Positions 26,386 to 34,558 of a DNA stretch of 64,000 nucleotides are shown one piece after another. The first letter of the stretch is position 1. Every line of letters starts with the position of its first letter. Under the pieces are notes generated by a model. That model was not told the DNA's origin, ran no database searches, and worked only from the letters and a program-made list of their open reading frames with translations. Origin of the DNA: Vicinamibacterales bacterium (lineage in GTDB: Bacteria; Acidobacteriota; Vicinamibacteria; Vicinamibacterales; 2-12-FULL-66-21); the NCBI GenBank assembly GCA_036496585.1, contig DASXLB010000028.1, positions 1 through 64,000 of the forward strand, given 5' to 3'. Made by a program: the position numbers and the translations under genes.

Positions 26386-28067
26386 TTTCTGACGAACGGC
26401 ACCCGCTGCGAGATGCCCTTTCCCTGTTCGATCGTGATGGTCTGGCCGGCGTCGGCGCCCTCGATCGTCTGCGCGGTGCCGTCCGGCCACTTGATGTCGA
26501 TCTTCGTCGCCCTCGCGGCGGCGCCGAGTCCGAAAGTCAGCGGCAGTTCGCTCTGCGACAGGTAGCTCGAGCCAGTACGCACCATCAGCCACGGCGACGT
26601 GCCGTTGGCGCTCGTCACGCGCGCGAACGCGCCGATCGCGTCGCGGTTGCTCCGGCCCGCGCCGACGAGCTTGACGCGCAGCGCACGATTGTTGTCGCCG
26701 CCGTCGTTGCGATACACGTGCGCCGCGCCGTGGTTCACGGTGACGACGAGATCGAGATCCCCGTCGCCGTCGAGATCGGCATAGGCGGCCCCGCGTGCGA
26801 CGTGCTTCTCGGCCAGCGCCGCGCCCGACCTGGCGGTCACCTCCTCGAACTGCTTCGGGCCGGTGCCTCTGAAGAGATGCGGCGCCTGCGCATACGTGAC
26901 GCGCGGCTGGACGCTGTTGATGTCGTCGGCGACATGGCCGTTGGCGGCGAAGATGTCGAGGCGGCCGTCGTTGTCGTAGTCGAAGAAGAAACAGCCGAAG
27001 GTCAGCGTCAGCAGTGACGCCCTGCCGATCGTCGAGGTCGGCGCCTCGTCGATGAACAGGCCGTTGCCCTCGTTCCGGTAGAGGGCCATCATCTCGTTCG
27101 AGAAGTTGCCGATCAGCAGGCTCTGGCGGCCGGAGCCGTCGAAATCGGCGGCGTCGACGCCCATGCCGGCCCGCGCGACGCCAGCCTCGTTGAAGGCGAC
27201 GCCGGCGGAGACGGCGACGTCCTTGAACGTTCCGTCGTGTTTGTTCTCGTAGAGGTGGTTCGGCTGCGTGTCATTGGCGACGAAGACGTCGACCCAGCCG
27301 TCGCCGTTGAAATCGAGGAGTGCGACGCCGAGCCCTTTCGCCGTCGCGTCGCCGATGCCGGCCTTCGCCGTCACGTCCTCGAATCTGCCGTCGCCGAGGT
27401 TGTGAAAGAGCTGCGCGCTCTGTCCCTTGTACGATTCCGGCGTGCAGTACGACTTCGCCTTGCCGTCGAGCGTGCAGAAGAGATCTTTGGCGATGGTCCA
27501 GTCGACGTAGTGCGCGACGAAGAGATCGAGGCGGCCGTCGCGATCGTAGTCGAACCACGCGGCGCTCGTCGAGAAGCCGCTGCTGCCGACGCCGGCCTGC
27601 GCAGTGACGTCGGCGAACTTACCGCCGCCGAGGTTGTGGTAGAGATGATTGCCGCCGAGACCGGTGACGTAGAGATCCGTTCTGCCGTCGTTGTCGAAGT
27701 CGGCGGCGGCGGCGCCGAGTCCGTAGAACGACGTCTTGAGCCCGGCGGCGGCGGTGACGTCGGCGAACGTGCCGTCGTGGTTGTTGTGATAGAGGGCAGA
27801 CGCGGCAGCCTTCGCCGGCTGTCCCGGCCACGTCGTCGAATTCACGAAGAAGAGATCGGGCCAGCCGTCGCCGTCAGCGTCGAACACGGCGACTCCGGAC
27901 CCCATCGTCTCCGGCAGGTATTTCTTTCCGAACGCGCCGTTCTCGTGCCGGAACTTCACGCCCGCCGCCGCGGTGACGTCGGTGAACGTCGGCAGCGGCG
28001 CCTGTGCCCCCACCAGACCCGCCGTCGTCGCGAGCAGCGCGATGAGGCACGTCGACCTCACCGTCAT
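26382..28067 (-). CDS. CRTAC1-family FG-GAP / ASPIC-UnbV secreted protein
   Basis: A 561-residue exported protein. The signal peptide (about residues 1-21, ending GLVGA) is followed by FTDVTAAAGVKF and at least five FG-GAP/VCBS repeats with calcium-loop motifs (FDADGDGWPDLF, DFDNDGRTDLYV, DYDRDGRLDLFV). A C-terminal ASPIC/UnbV domain ends in IKWPDGTAQTIEGADAGQ. Such beta-propeller proteins are abundant in Acidobacteriota and Planctomycetota; their role is mostly unknown. Both ends overlap neighbouring genes by four bases (ATGA), so it is translationally coupled between the cytochrome and the larger CRTAC1 gene. Confidence 0.9.
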   Translation of the reverse strand: MTVRSTCLIALLATTAGLVGAQAPLPTFTDVTAAAGVKFRHENGAFGKKYLPETMGSGVAVFDADGDGWPDLFFVNSTTWPGQPAKAAASALYHNNHDGTFADVTAAAGLKTSFYGLGAAAADFDNDGRTDLYVTGLGGNHLYHNLGGGKFADVTAQAGVGSSGFSTSAAWFDYDRDGRLDLFVAHYVDWTIAKDLFCTLDGKAKSYCTPESYKGQSAQLFHNLGDGRFEDVTAKAGIGDATAKGLGVALLDFNGDGWVDVFVANDTQPNHLYENKHDGTFKDVAVSAGVAFNEAGVARAGMGVDAADFDGSGRQSLLIGNFSNEMMALYRNEGNGLFIDEAPTSTIGRASLLTLTFGCFFFDYDNDGRLDIFAANGHVADDINSVQPRVTYAQAPHLFRGTGPKQFEEVTARSGAALAEKHVARGAAYADLDGDGDLDLVVTVNHGAAHVYRNDGGDNNRALRVKLVGAGRSNRDAIGAFARVTSANGTSPWLMVRTGSSYLSQSELPLTFGLGAAARATKIDIKWPDGTAQTIEGADAGQTITIEQGKGISQRVPFVRK

Positions 28068-30889
28068 CGCGCCCCCCCAGCAAGTTCCTTCGTGCCCTTC
28101 GTCCCGTTCGTGCCCTTCGTGTCCTTGTGTTCATGGATCGATTGGCGCTCGTTGTTGTCGTCGGGATGAAGCTGACGGTATGGCCCGGTGATCGCCTGCG
28201 AGGACTCGTCAGCCTTGAACCGTTCGTAGAGTTGTTCTTCGCGCCCGGCCTGTTCGTTGTTGCCGAGCCCTCGATAACAGAGCATCAGGTTGTAGTGCGC
28301 CTGCAGGTCTTCCGGATCGACGCTGAGCACCTGTTGGAAGGCTTGTACCGCCGGCGCGAATTGCCGCTGCAGGAACAGGACGCGGCCGATCTGGTTGAGC
28401 ACGACCCGATCGCGCGGGTACTGCGCCGAGGCCTCGCGCAGATGGGCGAGCGCCTCGTCGTAGCGGCCGGACGTCTTGAGCACCGTGCCGAGGAAGAAAT
28501 GGGTTTTGGCCAGCTTCGGATCACGCGTCAGCGCCTGCTGCAGCATGCCTTCAGCGGCGGTCATGTTGCCTTCCTGGATCTGCGCGCGCGCGACGTTGAC
28601 CCAACCGTCGGGGTAGCCCGGCTCCATCTGCGTCACCTTCAGGAACGCCGCTTCGGCACCCTTCAAGTCGCCTTGCAGCAGCAGGCCGATGCCGTAGTCG
28701 TTCCAGCGCTCGCGCACGGACGGATCGAGCACCTGCGTCTTCGCGCCGGCGGCCGGCGGTGCGACGCGCAGCGTCGCCTGCGCCTGCGACAGGATCGTGG
28801 TCGGGATGTCGGGGATGGCCTTCATCGGACCCGAGACGTGCGAGGTGTCACCCGTGAACTGCCACACGCCGTCGTCGTAGCCGACACCGACCGCATCTTT
28901 CGGGGTGCCGGGCGCGCGCACGCCGGCGAACGCCCACTGCGTGTTCCACCAGGCGAACTTGCGGTAGTTCACTTTGGCGCGCAGCGTGATCCGTCCCTTG
29001 GCGTCGGGCGGGATGGTCAGGCGGTAGTGGATGGTGTCGGCTGCGCCCGGCGGGATCAAGCGGACGTAGGCGACCGAGCGGGCCGCCCACGCGTTGCGCT
29101 TGTTGATCTGGTTCCCGTGGGCGTCGATCAGCAGGCTGCGGTAGAAATGCGCGCCCGATTCGACGGGACCGCGGCCGCCGTCCTCGATGGCGCCGCTGTG
29201 AAAGACCGTCCGCCCCTGTTCGTCGAGCGCCTCGAACTCGACCCAGACGTCGAAGGCGTCGACCGTGCCGCCGGGGAAGAAGTGGCCGACCTTGCGAGTG
29301 CGGACGACAACTTCGAGGCGCACCGACTCGCCGGGCGTGACCGTCGCATCGATCTTGTCGAGCGGCCCGACGACTTCGGACGGCGTCGCGATGAAGCCCT
29401 GCCGCGCGCCGAAGTTCATCGACTCCTCGCCGACGGCGAAGGTGCTGGCCTCGCTCGGCTCCTGGCTCGCCGGCGTCTGAGCGACCGGCCGCGCCTCGGC
29501 GCCGCGGACCAGCCCGAAGATGTCGACCGACACCGCCGTCTGCAGGAAGGCCTGCGTCGTCCCGAGCTGTGTCTTGTCGCCGTTCACGAAGGGGATGGCG
29601 GTGTTGGCGGCGGGGAAGCGATGGGAGTGGATCATCCCGCCCTTCGCTGCCGGATCGGCGGACGCCACGAGCGGCATGTGGCAGTCGGCGCACATCTGCG
29701 GCTTCGGCGGATAGTAGAACGATCGCGCCCCTTGCCCGGAGACGCCGGACGCCTGCCAGTTGTCGTAATCGTTGAAGCCGCGGGACCAGCGGTAGTTGTT
29801 CACCGGCACGTCGAGGTGGACTTTGTGGCAGGCCGAGCAGAACTCCGGCGTCTGGGCCGTATGGAACGATTGCAGGAAGGTGCGGCGGTGCGGCTCGGGA
29901 TCGAGGTAGAGCAGCGTATCGTGCGCCTTTTTCAGGATCGGATTGCTGCTCGCCGCCAGATCGTGCAGCGGCGGGTACTCGATGGTGAAGTCGCCCTGGC
30001 CCATCGTGCTGTGCACGCTCGAGATCGAATGGCACGACGTGCAGGCGAGCCCGGCCTGCGCCTCGGGCGTGTCGATCTGGTCCTTGATCGGCCGGTCGAA
30101 GCGGCCGTTGAAGAACACCGCGTGATCGTGACAGCCGGCGCACCACTTCGACGAGCGCACGCCGTTGACGTCCTGCATGTACTCGATCGACTTGCGATAC
30201 CACTGATTGTTGAACGACGAGAAGTGGTGCATCGACGACTTCCACTGGTCGTAGATGTCGCGGTGGCACGAGCCGCAGGTGTCGCTGGTCATGAAGAACG
30301 TCGACGGGATCGTGTGCCCGACGTTGGTGTTCGCCGACGACGGGAAGAACGGGCTCGCGGGGCCGGCCCCCTCGCCATCCATGCTGACCGGTGTCGTGGC
30401 CGGGTTGACGATGCGCACGGGGGCGCGCTCTGCCGCGGCCTGGCGGACGACGACAGCCGCCCCCCATCCGGCGAGCGCGACGACGGCCAGTCCGGAAAAG
30501 ATCCTCGCCGGCGTCAACCGCAGCGATGGACGGCGCGCGAGGAGCGACGCCACGGCCAGCCCGATCGCGATAACGGTTCCGGGGGTCATGCAGGCGATGT
30601 GCGCGACCAGCAGCGGATGGAACCGCCTCGTGTTGCCGGTGGCGACGAGCGCGATGCCGAGCACCGTACCGGCGGCGAGCGGCAGGGCGGCGGCCCACCA
30701 CGAGGCGGGGGTCGGCCGTTCGCGTCGCCGCAGCCAGATCACCGCGAGGACGGCGGTCGCGGCGCCGAGCACCACGTGCATCGCGACATTGCCGTAGTAG
30801 AAAAGGGATGGCGTCGCAAACAGCGCGAGATAGATGCTGTTGACGACGAGGACGGCGCCGCTCGCGACTAGTATGTTTCTACTACCCAT
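28064..30889 (-). CDS. Membrane-anchored pentahaem cytochrome c with C-terminal TPRs
   Basis: A 941-residue protein with about five N-terminal transmembrane helices (residues 5-150). A periplasmic cytochrome domain follows with five CxxCH sites at 205-209, 250-254, 283-287, 351-355 and 400-404. A beta-rich region comes next, then TPR repeats (about 740-900) and a C-terminal tail coded by a 9-bp repeat (TKGTNGTKGTKE). The haem region resembles cytochrome c554-type multihaem proteins. It is the first gene of a three-gene coupled operon with two FG-GAP/ASPIC proteins, suggesting an extracytoplasmic electron-transfer complex; its donor and acceptor are unknown. Confidence 0.85.
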   Translation of the reverse strand: MGSRNILVASGAVLVVNSIYLALFATPSLFYYGNVAMHVVLGAATAVLAVIWLRRRERPTPASWWAAALPLAAGTVLGIALVATGNTRRFHPLLVAHIACMTPGTVIAIGLAVASLLARRPSLRLTPARIFSGLAVVALAGWGAAVVVRQAAAERAPVRIVNPATTPVSMDGEGAGPASPFFPSSANTNVGHTIPSTFFMTSDTCGSCHRDIYDQWKSSMHHFSSFNNQWYRKSIEYMQDVNGVRSSKWCAGCHDHAVFFNGRFDRPIKDQIDTPEAQAGLACTSCHSISSVHSTMGQGDFTIEYPPLHDLAASSNPILKKAHDTLLYLDPEPHRRTFLQSFHTAQTPEFCSACHKVHLDVPVNNYRWSRGFNDYDNWQASGVSGQGARSFYYPPKPQMCADCHMPLVASADPAAKGGMIHSHRFPAANTAIPFVNGDKTQLGTTQAFLQTAVSVDIFGLVRGAEARPVAQTPASQEPSEASTFAVGEESMNFGARQGFIATPSEVVGPLDKIDATVTPGESVRLEVVVRTRKVGHFFPGGTVDAFDVWVEFEALDEQGRTVFHSGAIEDGGRGPVESGAHFYRSLLIDAHGNQINKRNAWAARSVAYVRLIPPGAADTIHYRLTIPPDAKGRITLRAKVNYRKFAWWNTQWAFAGVRAPGTPKDAVGVGYDDGVWQFTGDTSHVSGPMKAIPDIPTTILSQAQATLRVAPPAAGAKTQVLDPSVRERWNDYGIGLLLQGDLKGAEAAFLKVTQMEPGYPDGWVNVARAQIQEGNMTAAEGMLQQALTRDPKLAKTHFFLGTVLKTSGRYDEALAHLREASAQYPRDRVVLNQIGRVLFLQRQFAPAVQAFQQVLSVDPEDLQAHYNLMLCYRGLGNNEQAGREEQLYERFKADESSQAITGPYRQLHPDDNNERQSIHEHKDTKGTNGTKGTKELAGGAR
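28089..28130 (-). repeat. Imperfect 9-bp tandem repeat (GGGCACGAA type) in the cytochrome 3' end
   Basis: Read on the minus strand, units of the form GGACACGAA, GGGCACGAA, CGGGACGAA and GGGCACGAA follow each other just before the stop codon. Because the unit is nine bases it codes a three-residue repeat (T-K/N-G) and keeps the frame. The repeat probably extended the original C-terminus. Confidence 0.7.
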
Positions 30890-30924
30890 GATGCGTCCGT
30901 TTCATCCCCTACAAAAGGGAGAGT

Positions 30925-30965
30925 GTAATACGTATCCGGGTGTGCGTTCGCGGCGTGATCACGCC
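30925..30965 (-). promoter_or_regulatory. Putative promoter and palindromic operator of the cytochrome operon
   Basis: On the minus strand a TATTAC -10-like hexamer (30925-30930) lies about 36 bp upstream of the cytochrome ATG. A perfect 14-bp palindrome, GGCGTGATCACGCC (30952-30965), sits about 21 bp further upstream, where a -35 element or regulator site would be. No strong -35 hexamer is seen, which would fit regulator-dependent transcription. Function is inferred from position only. Confidence 0.35.
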
Positions 30966-31097
30966 CTCGACGAGCGCGGCTATCGAACACGCGGTTCGTC
31001 GCCGACGGCACGTCGGGTCAGTGCATCCGGTCGCCGCCCGGAGGCGATCATCAGTGTGGTGGGTGTTGCGGTGTCGTGGAATCGATCGCCAGCGCGC

Positions 31098-32078
31098 CTA
31101 GCCGAGCGCCGTCGCCAGTTCGTCGTAGGAGATCGCCACGGGCCCGAAGCGCGCGACCGCGAGTCCCGCGGCGCGGTTGGCGAGGCGCGCGGCCGCGACC
31201 GCCGTGCCCTGCGCCGCGAGTCCCAGCCCCATCGCGGCGATGACCGTATCTCCCGCGCCGGTCACGTCCGAGACTTCGCGCGCCTCGGCGGGCAGATCGA
31301 ACTCGCCGCCTGGCCCGAGCAGCCACATCCCGTGCTCGCCGCGCGTGATGAGGACCGACTCGCATTGCGCGCGGACGCGGAAGGCCTGCGCCGCGCGCCG
31401 CGCTTCCTCGGCGGTGCGGATGCGCTGCAGTGTCACCGCTCCCGCTTCATGATGGTTCGGGGTGATCAGCGAGGCGCCGGCGTAGTAGTCGATGTGCGGC
31501 ACCTTCGGATCGACGAGCGACGGCACGCCGCGCGCCCGGGCGCCCGCGATCGCCGCCTGGGCGGTGCCGGCCGTGACCGCACCTTTCTGATAGTCGGAGA
31601 TCAGGACGACGTCGGCGCGCGCCAACGCCTCGCGCACTTTCTTGACGAGCTCGGCTTCGAGCGCGGCGCCGACCGGTGCGTCGCACTCGTAGTCGACACG
31701 CGCGACCTGCTGGTTGCGCGTGGTGACGACCCGCAGCTTGCGCGTGGTGCAACGGTTCGCGTCGGCCAGCACGCCGCCGGTGCCGATTCCGGCCTCGCGC
31801 AGTTCCGCCACCAGGCGCGCGCCCTCGGCGTCGTTGCCGACCAGCCCGGCGATCTCGGCCCGTCCGCCGAGCGCCGCGACGTTGTGCGCGACGTTGGCCG
31901 CGCCGCCCAGCCGGAAGCTCTCGTGATCGAACTGCACCACCGGCACCGGCGCTTCCGGAGAAATCCGATCGACGCGGCCGATCACGAAATGATCGAGCAT
32001 CAGATCACCGAGGATCAGCACCGTGCGATCGCGCGCGGCGTCGAGCAGCGCGCGCAGGTCAGTCGGGCCGGTAGGCAT
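31098..32078 (-). CDS. rfaE1: D-glycero-beta-D-manno-heptose-7-phosphate kinase (PfkB family)
   Basis: Kinase that makes heptose 1,7-bisphosphate for the ADP-heptose used in lipopolysaccharide core. Visible features are the N-terminal LILGDLMLDHFVIGRVDRIS, LGGAANVAHNVAALGG and the anion-hole/catalytic DVTGAGDTV (GAGD 274-277). At 326 residues it contains only the kinase half of the HldE bifunctional enzyme; no cytidylyltransferase domain follows. The start overlaps the end of the ligase-like gene upstream by 20 bp. The operon context with a heptosyltransferase supports the specific assignment over other PfkB sugar kinases. Confidence 0.88.
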   Translation of the reverse strand: MPTGPTDLRALLDAARDRTVLILGDLMLDHFVIGRVDRISPEAPVPVVQFDHESFRLGGAANVAHNVAALGGRAEIAGLVGNDAEGARLVAELREAGIGTGGVLADANRCTTRKLRVVTTRNQQVARVDYECDAPVGAALEAELVKKVREALARADVVLISDYQKGAVTAGTAQAAIAGARARGVPSLVDPKVPHIDYYAGASLITPNHHEAGAVTLQRIRTAEEARRAAQAFRVRAQCESVLITRGEHGMWLLGPGGEFDLPAEAREVSDVTGAGDTVIAAMGLGLAAQGTAVAAARLANRAAGLAVARFGPVAISYDELATALG

Positions 32079-33243
32079 AAGGCAGCGTCACCAGCACCAG
32101 GAACAGCATCAGGAACTCGGAGTCGCCGAAATTGTATTCGAACAGCCCGGCGGCGAGCATCGCTCCGATCACCGACAGCCCCGCGTTCGAGAGCGACGGC
32201 TGGTCGGCTTGACGCCGTCTCCAGAAGTCGCGAACCAGCGTCGCAATGAACCACAGCCAGACCAGGAGCGCCGGCAGGCCGCGCTCGGCCGCGATCTGCA
32301 GCGGCACGTTGTGCAGATGCGGGGTCATCTGGTTGACCGCGCCGGGTACCCGGTAGTGCGGGTAGACCTCCTGGACCATGTCGGGCCCGACGCCGGTCAG
32401 CGGATCGTCCTTGATGATGTGCCAGCCCGACTTCAGCATCGCCAGCCGATCGGCGTTCGACGGATCTTTGAGATTGATCGTCGAATAGAGCCGTGCCGTC
32501 AGGTTGGCCGGCGCCGTGAACACGAAGGCGGCGAACACGAGCGGCAGGAGCGCCAGCAGGCGGAAGTCGCGCAGCAGAAACAGGATGCCCAGACCGACAC
32601 AGGCGCCGACCCAGGCGCTGCGCGTGAAGGTGAAGGCCAGCGCCAGCAGCAGCGCCGGCAGGACCAGCGCCGCCCAGGCACGGCGCCGATGCGCGAAGAT
32701 GACCCGTGAGACCGCCGCGCAGGTGACCAGCATCAGCAGGCCCGAGTAGGTCATGTAGAGGCCGAGCGTGCCCTGCGGTCGCCGGCCGAGATTGTCGTAG
32801 TTGAGGATGAGGTACTGGATGATGCCGTACGCGGCGCTCATTGCGCCGACCGTGATCACGACATCGGTCGCCAGCAGCGCCCGCCGGCCGCGGAACAGGC
32901 GATAGGTCAGCGGCACGATGATCAGCAGCACGAGCTGCTTCGAGTCGACCAGGCTGACGCGCGGATCGACCGAGAAGACCGCCGCGGCCAGCGTCGCCAC
33001 GGCGTAGGCGGCGAGCGGCCAGAAGAGGTTCGGGAACTCGGCCCGCTCGTGATTGCGCACGAGCAGGGCGATCCACAGCAGCGTCGTGATCGTCAGCAGG
33101 ATGTCGGCCGCGGCGATCGACACCTGCAGCGCCGCCGCAAAGGCGAGCATCGTCAGGCACGCGGCCCGCTCCAGCGGCGCCGCCGGCAGCACGGGCCCCG
33201 TGTCGGCCAATCCGTTCGACCCCGGGCCGGCCTGAAGTCTCAT
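32059..33243 (-). CDS. O-antigen ligase-like (WaaL/Wzy) membrane protein
   Basis: A 394-residue polytopic membrane protein with about eleven hydrophobic segments. It has a large periplasmic loop near residues 250-320 containing STINLKDPSNADRLAMLKSGW, DPLTGVGPDM and HLHNVPLQIAAERG. The H-x-HN pattern and the G-G/P loop are typical of O-antigen ligases and polymerases. ATG 33243 overlaps the stop of the heptosyltransferase (ATGA); an upstream extension would translate the neighbouring gene's shadow frame. It presumably joins or polymerises surface glycan. Ligase versus polymerase cannot be resolved here. Confidence 0.85.
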   Translation of the reverse strand: MRLQAGPGSNGLADTGPVLPAAPLERAACLTMLAFAAALQVSIAAADILLTITTLLWIALLVRNHERAEFPNLFWPLAAYAVATLAAAVFSVDPRVSLVDSKQLVLLIIVPLTYRLFRGRRALLATDVVITVGAMSAAYGIIQYLILNYDNLGRRPQGTLGLYMTYSGLLMLVTCAAVSRVIFAHRRRAWAALVLPALLLALAFTFTRSAWVGACVGLGILFLLRDFRLLALLPLVFAAFVFTAPANLTARLYSTINLKDPSNADRLAMLKSGWHIIKDDPLTGVGPDMVQEVYPHYRVPGAVNQMTPHLHNVPLQIAAERGLPALLVWLWFIATLVRDFWRRRQADQPSLSNAGLSVIGAMLAAGLFEYNFGDSEFLMLFLVLVTLPYAYRPD

Positions 33244-34361
33244 GCCGGATCTCCCGCGCGGCCGTCCGTCGACGCTCGCACCGATGGCGGAACGGCCGCC
33301 GTTCCCAGCGTGCGCTCGGCCGCTTCGATGACCAGGGCGGGGGACAGCGTGGTCAGGCAGCGGAAGTCTCCCGGCGTGCAGGTGCGCTGATCGCATGGGC
33401 GGCATGGAAGGTCGTCGAGCTCGATCGACACCGTCGGGATGGCGCGCGGACGCCAGGGCGCCGATTGCGCCGCCAGCGTCGGTCCGTAAATGCCGACGAC
33501 CGGCGTGACGGTGGCGGCGGCCATGTGCAACGGCCCCGTGTCTCCTCCGATGAACAGACGGCTGCGTCCGATCAGCGCTCTCAGCTCCTGCAGGTCGAAT
33601 TCTCCCAGATCCACGATCCGTCCGTTCCCCGCGGTCAGCCGCTCCCGGGCGGTGGCGGCGATGCGCGCCGTGGCGTCCCGGTCCGACGGCCCCGAACTGA
33701 GCACGACGCGCCGTCCGCCGGGCGAGGCGAGCGCCGCTGCGGTTTCGGCGAAGAACGACTCCGGCCAGCGGCGGAACCGGTTGCCGGCGCTCACGTGGAT
33801 CACCACCAGATCATCACCCGGCGCGACGCCGCACTGGGCGAGTCGTTCGGCCATCCGTGCGTCGGCGCCGGCGTCGAGCAGCATCTCCGTCGCCTCGCGC
33901 TCGGGGTCGGCTTGTCCGCCCGGCCAGCCGGGAATCGCCTCCAGCAGATCCCACTGATTGGCGACTGAGTGCCGGGGCCGCAGATCGGGCGCGCGATGGG
34001 CCATCCGCGTATACATCCACCGCCGTCCTGGAATGTCGTAGCCGATCCGCTCGCGCGCGCCGCTCGCCCAGGTGAGCCACGCCGCGCGCGGACCGCCGTG
34101 CAGATCGAGCGCGAGATCGAAGCGTGCCTGTCGCAGCCGTCGGGCCAGCCCCAGGTCGGTCGCGATCCGCTTCAGCCCGCGCGCGCGCGGCGCCACGATC
34201 ACCGCGTCGAGGTGCGGGTTGTTGCGCACGACCGGAGCGGCGTCGGCTTCGACCAAGTAGGTGATCCGCGCATCGGGATACGCCCGCCTCAGGCCGCGCA
34301 GCAGCGGCGTGGTGAACATGACGTCGCCAATCAACCGCAGACGGACGAGCAGGACGTTCAG
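33240..34361 (-). CDS. Lipopolysaccharide heptosyltransferase (GT9), apparent CTG start
   Basis: GT-B glycosyltransferase that adds heptose from ADP-heptose to LPS core. The N-terminal strand LNVLLVRLRLIGDVMFTTPLLRGL is the usual beginning of the WaaC/WaaF family, and LFIGGDTGPLHMAAA is the C-terminal nucleotide-sugar site. HVSAGNRFRRWP is also present. The family N-terminus begins exactly at a CTG codon whose last two bases overlap the TGA of the upstream gene (CTGA). No ATG, GTG or TTG lies in frame near it; the nearest GTGs are over 50 bp upstream inside the Trm112-like gene. With CTG the protein has 373 residues. Confidence 0.87.
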   Translation of the reverse strand: MNVLLVRLRLIGDVMFTTPLLRGLRRAYPDARITYLVEADAAPVVRNNPHLDAVIVAPRARGLKRIATDLGLARRLRQARFDLALDLHGGPRAAWLTWASGARERIGYDIPGRRWMYTRMAHRAPDLRPRHSVANQWDLLEAIPGWPGGQADPEREATEMLLDAGADARMAERLAQCGVAPGDDLVVIHVSAGNRFRRWPESFFAETAAALASPGGRRVVLSSGPSDRDATARIAATARERLTAGNGRIVDLGEFDLQELRALIGRSRLFIGGDTGPLHMAAATVTPVVGIYGPTLAAQSAPWRPRAIPTVSIELDDLPCRPCDQRTCTPGDFRCLTTLSPALVIEAAERTLGTAAVPPSVRASTDGRAGDPA

Positions 34362-34528
34362 GGCTCGATCGTCGCTTCGTCGATCAGCATCACTGGAATG
34401 TCGTCCTTGATCGGATAGACACGCCGGCACTGCGGACACTTCAGTGCGGTGCCGTCCTTGACCAGCTCCACCTTCGTCTTGCAGTTGGGGCACGCCAGAA
34501 TCTCGAGCAGCTCAGGATCCACGGCCAT
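34358..34528 (-). CDS. Trm112 family small zinc-ribbon protein
   Basis: A 56-residue protein too short for most ORF filters. It begins MAVDPELLEILACPNCKTK and continues with LKCPQCRRVYPIKDDIPVML; the two CPxC pairs form a zinc ribbon. This is the bacterial Trm112/UPF0434 family, often encoded beside lipid A and LPS genes such as lpxK and kdsB. Its exact role in bacteria is unclear. It opens the minus-strand LPS operon and its stop overlaps the putative CTG start of the heptosyltransferase. A TATAAT hexamer lies 11 bases upstream of the ATG. Confidence 0.9.
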   Translation of the reverse strand: MAVDPELLEILACPNCKTKVELVKDGTALKCPQCRRVYPIKDDIPVMLIDEATIEP

Positions 34529-34539
34529 ACGTAGGGACT

Positions 34540-34547
34540 ATTATAGT
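34540..34547. promoter_or_regulatory. Overlapping divergent -10 elements
   Basis: The near-palindrome ACTATTATAGT (34537-34547) reads TATAAT on the minus strand (34545-34540) and TATAGT on the plus strand (34542-34547). Each lies about 11 bases from an ATG (34528 minus, 34559 plus), so transcripts would have leaders of only a few bases or none. Neither side has a clear -35. Use of both directions is inference. Confidence 0.5.
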
Positions 34548-34558
34548 CGTCAGCCGAT

